Position numbers and translations under genes: made by a program. 7,841 nt of DNA from an uncultured Clostridia bacterium. Its GTDB lineage: Bacteria; Bacillota; Clostridia; Oscillospirales; CAG-272. Numbering within the stretch: the first letter of the stretch is position 1; each line of letters starts with the position of its first letter. The notes under the pieces are model-generated. The model saw nothing but the letters and a program-made list of their open reading frames with translations, ran no database searches and was not told the origin of the DNA. The stretch spans positions 1-7,841 of the forward strand of contig CAJGDZ010000080.1 of NCBI GenBank assembly GCA_904502055.1, written 5' to 3'. Shown one piece after another: positions 6,040 to 7,841 of this stretch.

Positions 6040-6048
6040 TGTGGAAAA
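6040..6048 (-). promoter_or_regulatory. DnaA box (TTTTCCACA)
   Basis: One mismatch from consensus, five bases after the dnaA stop codon, in the same orientation as the other boxes. Confidence 0.7.
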
Positions 6049-6052
6049 CCTG

Positions 6053-7474
<1,422 letters not shown>

Positions 7475-7521
7475 GCGTAAATTTTCCTTTCAAAAATGTC
7501 TCTCTTAATATATATATAAAG

Positions 7522-7550
7522 ATTATATCATAATTATTAAATCTTGACAA
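7522..7550 (-). promoter_or_regulatory. dnaA promoter (SigA-type, extended -10)
   Basis: On the minus strand TTGTCA (7550-7545), a 17-base spacer and a perfect TATAAT (7527-7522) preceded by TGA make a strong housekeeping promoter with an extended -10. Transcription would begin near 7515, giving a leader of about 40 bases before dnaA. No DnaA box overlaps it, so direct DnaA autoregulation is not evident here. Confidence 0.8.
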
Positions 7551-7602
7551 TAGATTTTATTAAATTCTTATAAAGAAATTTTGTAAATTTTTCTTTTTTT
7601 CC

Positions 7603-7631
7603 TTGAAAATTTTCAAAAAATGCGGTATAGT
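7603..7631 (+). promoter_or_regulatory. Divergent plus-strand promoter facing the repeat
   Basis: TTGAAA (7603-7608), a 17-base spacer and TATAGT (7626-7631) each differ from consensus by one base. A transcript would start near 7638 and run into the repeat beginning at 7655. In B. subtilis the divergent neighbour of dnaA is rpmH, so this may be the promoter of an rpmH operon beyond the window, with the repeat in its leader. A separate transcript of the repeat is the alternative. Confidence 0.6.
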
Positions 7632-7654
7632 ATTTGAGAAAGAATGAAAACTTT

Positions 7655-7841
7655 AAATTTTGATTTGTCGGTGAGGGGGGAACGTGCCTCCGGCGGGTCG
7701 CTTTTGAAAAAGCTCCGCAAAACTTTTTGCAGAATGGGTCTGCACAAGCTTCACGTCATTTTAGACGGAAAGCCGCAAGGCTTCCCGTCAGCGCAAGGTC
7801 GGCAATCCGACAAAGAGAGCAAGCTCTCTTTTCGGCTTGCA
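7655..7841 (+). repeat. Stem-loop repeat, leader plus block A copy 2 (runs off window)
   Basis: Bases 7655-7678 repeat the leader seen at the window start, and 7681-7841 are the inverted partner of 5537-5697 with eight differences. The similarity is still perfect at the last base, so the element continues outside. Stems retained include the 11-bp one at 7764-7789 with a GCAA loop and AAAGAGAGC/GCTCTCTTT at 7812-7831. In the latter the two loop bases are AA here against TT in the same orientation of copy 1. Confidence 0.85.

Larger units (their letters stand above)
5759..6048. other. oriC: Chromosomal replication origin (oriC), dnaA-dnaN part
   Basis: The region combines an A/T-rich stretch (5759-5787), DnaA-trio-like triplets (5779-5796), and DnaA boxes at 5810, 5905, 5985 and 6040, with weaker ones at 5872 and 5894. 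All lie in the dnaA-dnaN gap where Bacillota origins usually unwind. All boxes point the same way (TTATCCACA or TTTTCCACA on the minus strand). No box cluster is seen in the 206 bases 7475-7680 upstream of dnaA, so if a second origin half exists it is outside the window or absent. Confidence 0.85.

Noticed and set aside
7544..7574. Second plus-strand promoter using TTGACA at 7544 with TATAAA or TTATAA
   Set aside because: The spacer would be 18 to 19 bases with a poor -10, and the same bases already serve the better minus-strand dnaA promoter.

Overview
The window carries a replication-origin gene cluster on the minus strand in the order dnaA, dnaN, recF, remB-like, a small nuclease gene, gyrB. 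This order is the chromosomal origin arrangement of Bacillota. The remB-like gene overlapping recF and the origin between dnaA and dnaN fit that phylum. The style of the dispersed intergenic repeats and the DUF559 nuclease suggest a gut-type Clostridia member, possibly Oscillospirales-like. That lower-rank placement is inference; the phylum is well supported.

Layout from left to right: 1-46 is the tail after gyrB, with the first bases of a dispersed repeat. 47-1984 is gyrB. 2002-2373 is a DUF559 (PD-(D/E)XK-like) nuclease gene. 2383-2673 is a non-coding inverted-repeat element with perfect 53-bp arms. 2722-2985 is the remB-like gene, 2982-4106 is recF and 4110-5261 is dnaN. 5262-6052 is a 791-bp intergenic region. 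It holds the dnaN leader, an array of about ten stem-loops (5361-5680) that includes a perfect 28-bp palindrome, and then the origin proper. The origin shows an AT-rich stretch, DnaA-trio-like triplets and same-orientation DnaA boxes (5759-6048). 6053-7474 is dnaA. 7475-7841 holds the dnaA promoter, a divergent promoter, and a second inverted copy of part of the stem-loop array running off the window.

The genes work together. DnaA binds its boxes and opens the origin. DnaN is the sliding clamp of the replisome. RecF loads RecA at gaps. GyrB with GyrA (not in the window) supplies negative supercoils. The remB-like protein is a small regulator that travels with this cluster. The foreign-looking pieces are the inverted-repeat element plus DUF559 gene between remB and gyrB, and the stem-loop repeats on both sides of dnaA.

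The observations most worth following are: the 161-bp inverted repeats flanking dnaA (8 mismatches counted by eye); the stem-loop array next to the unwinding site; the nuclease gene whose ribosome-binding site appears to lie in a repeat arm; a strong plus-strand promoter aimed straight into a repeat; and a DnaA whose DNA-recognition loop departs from the usual GGRDHTTV.
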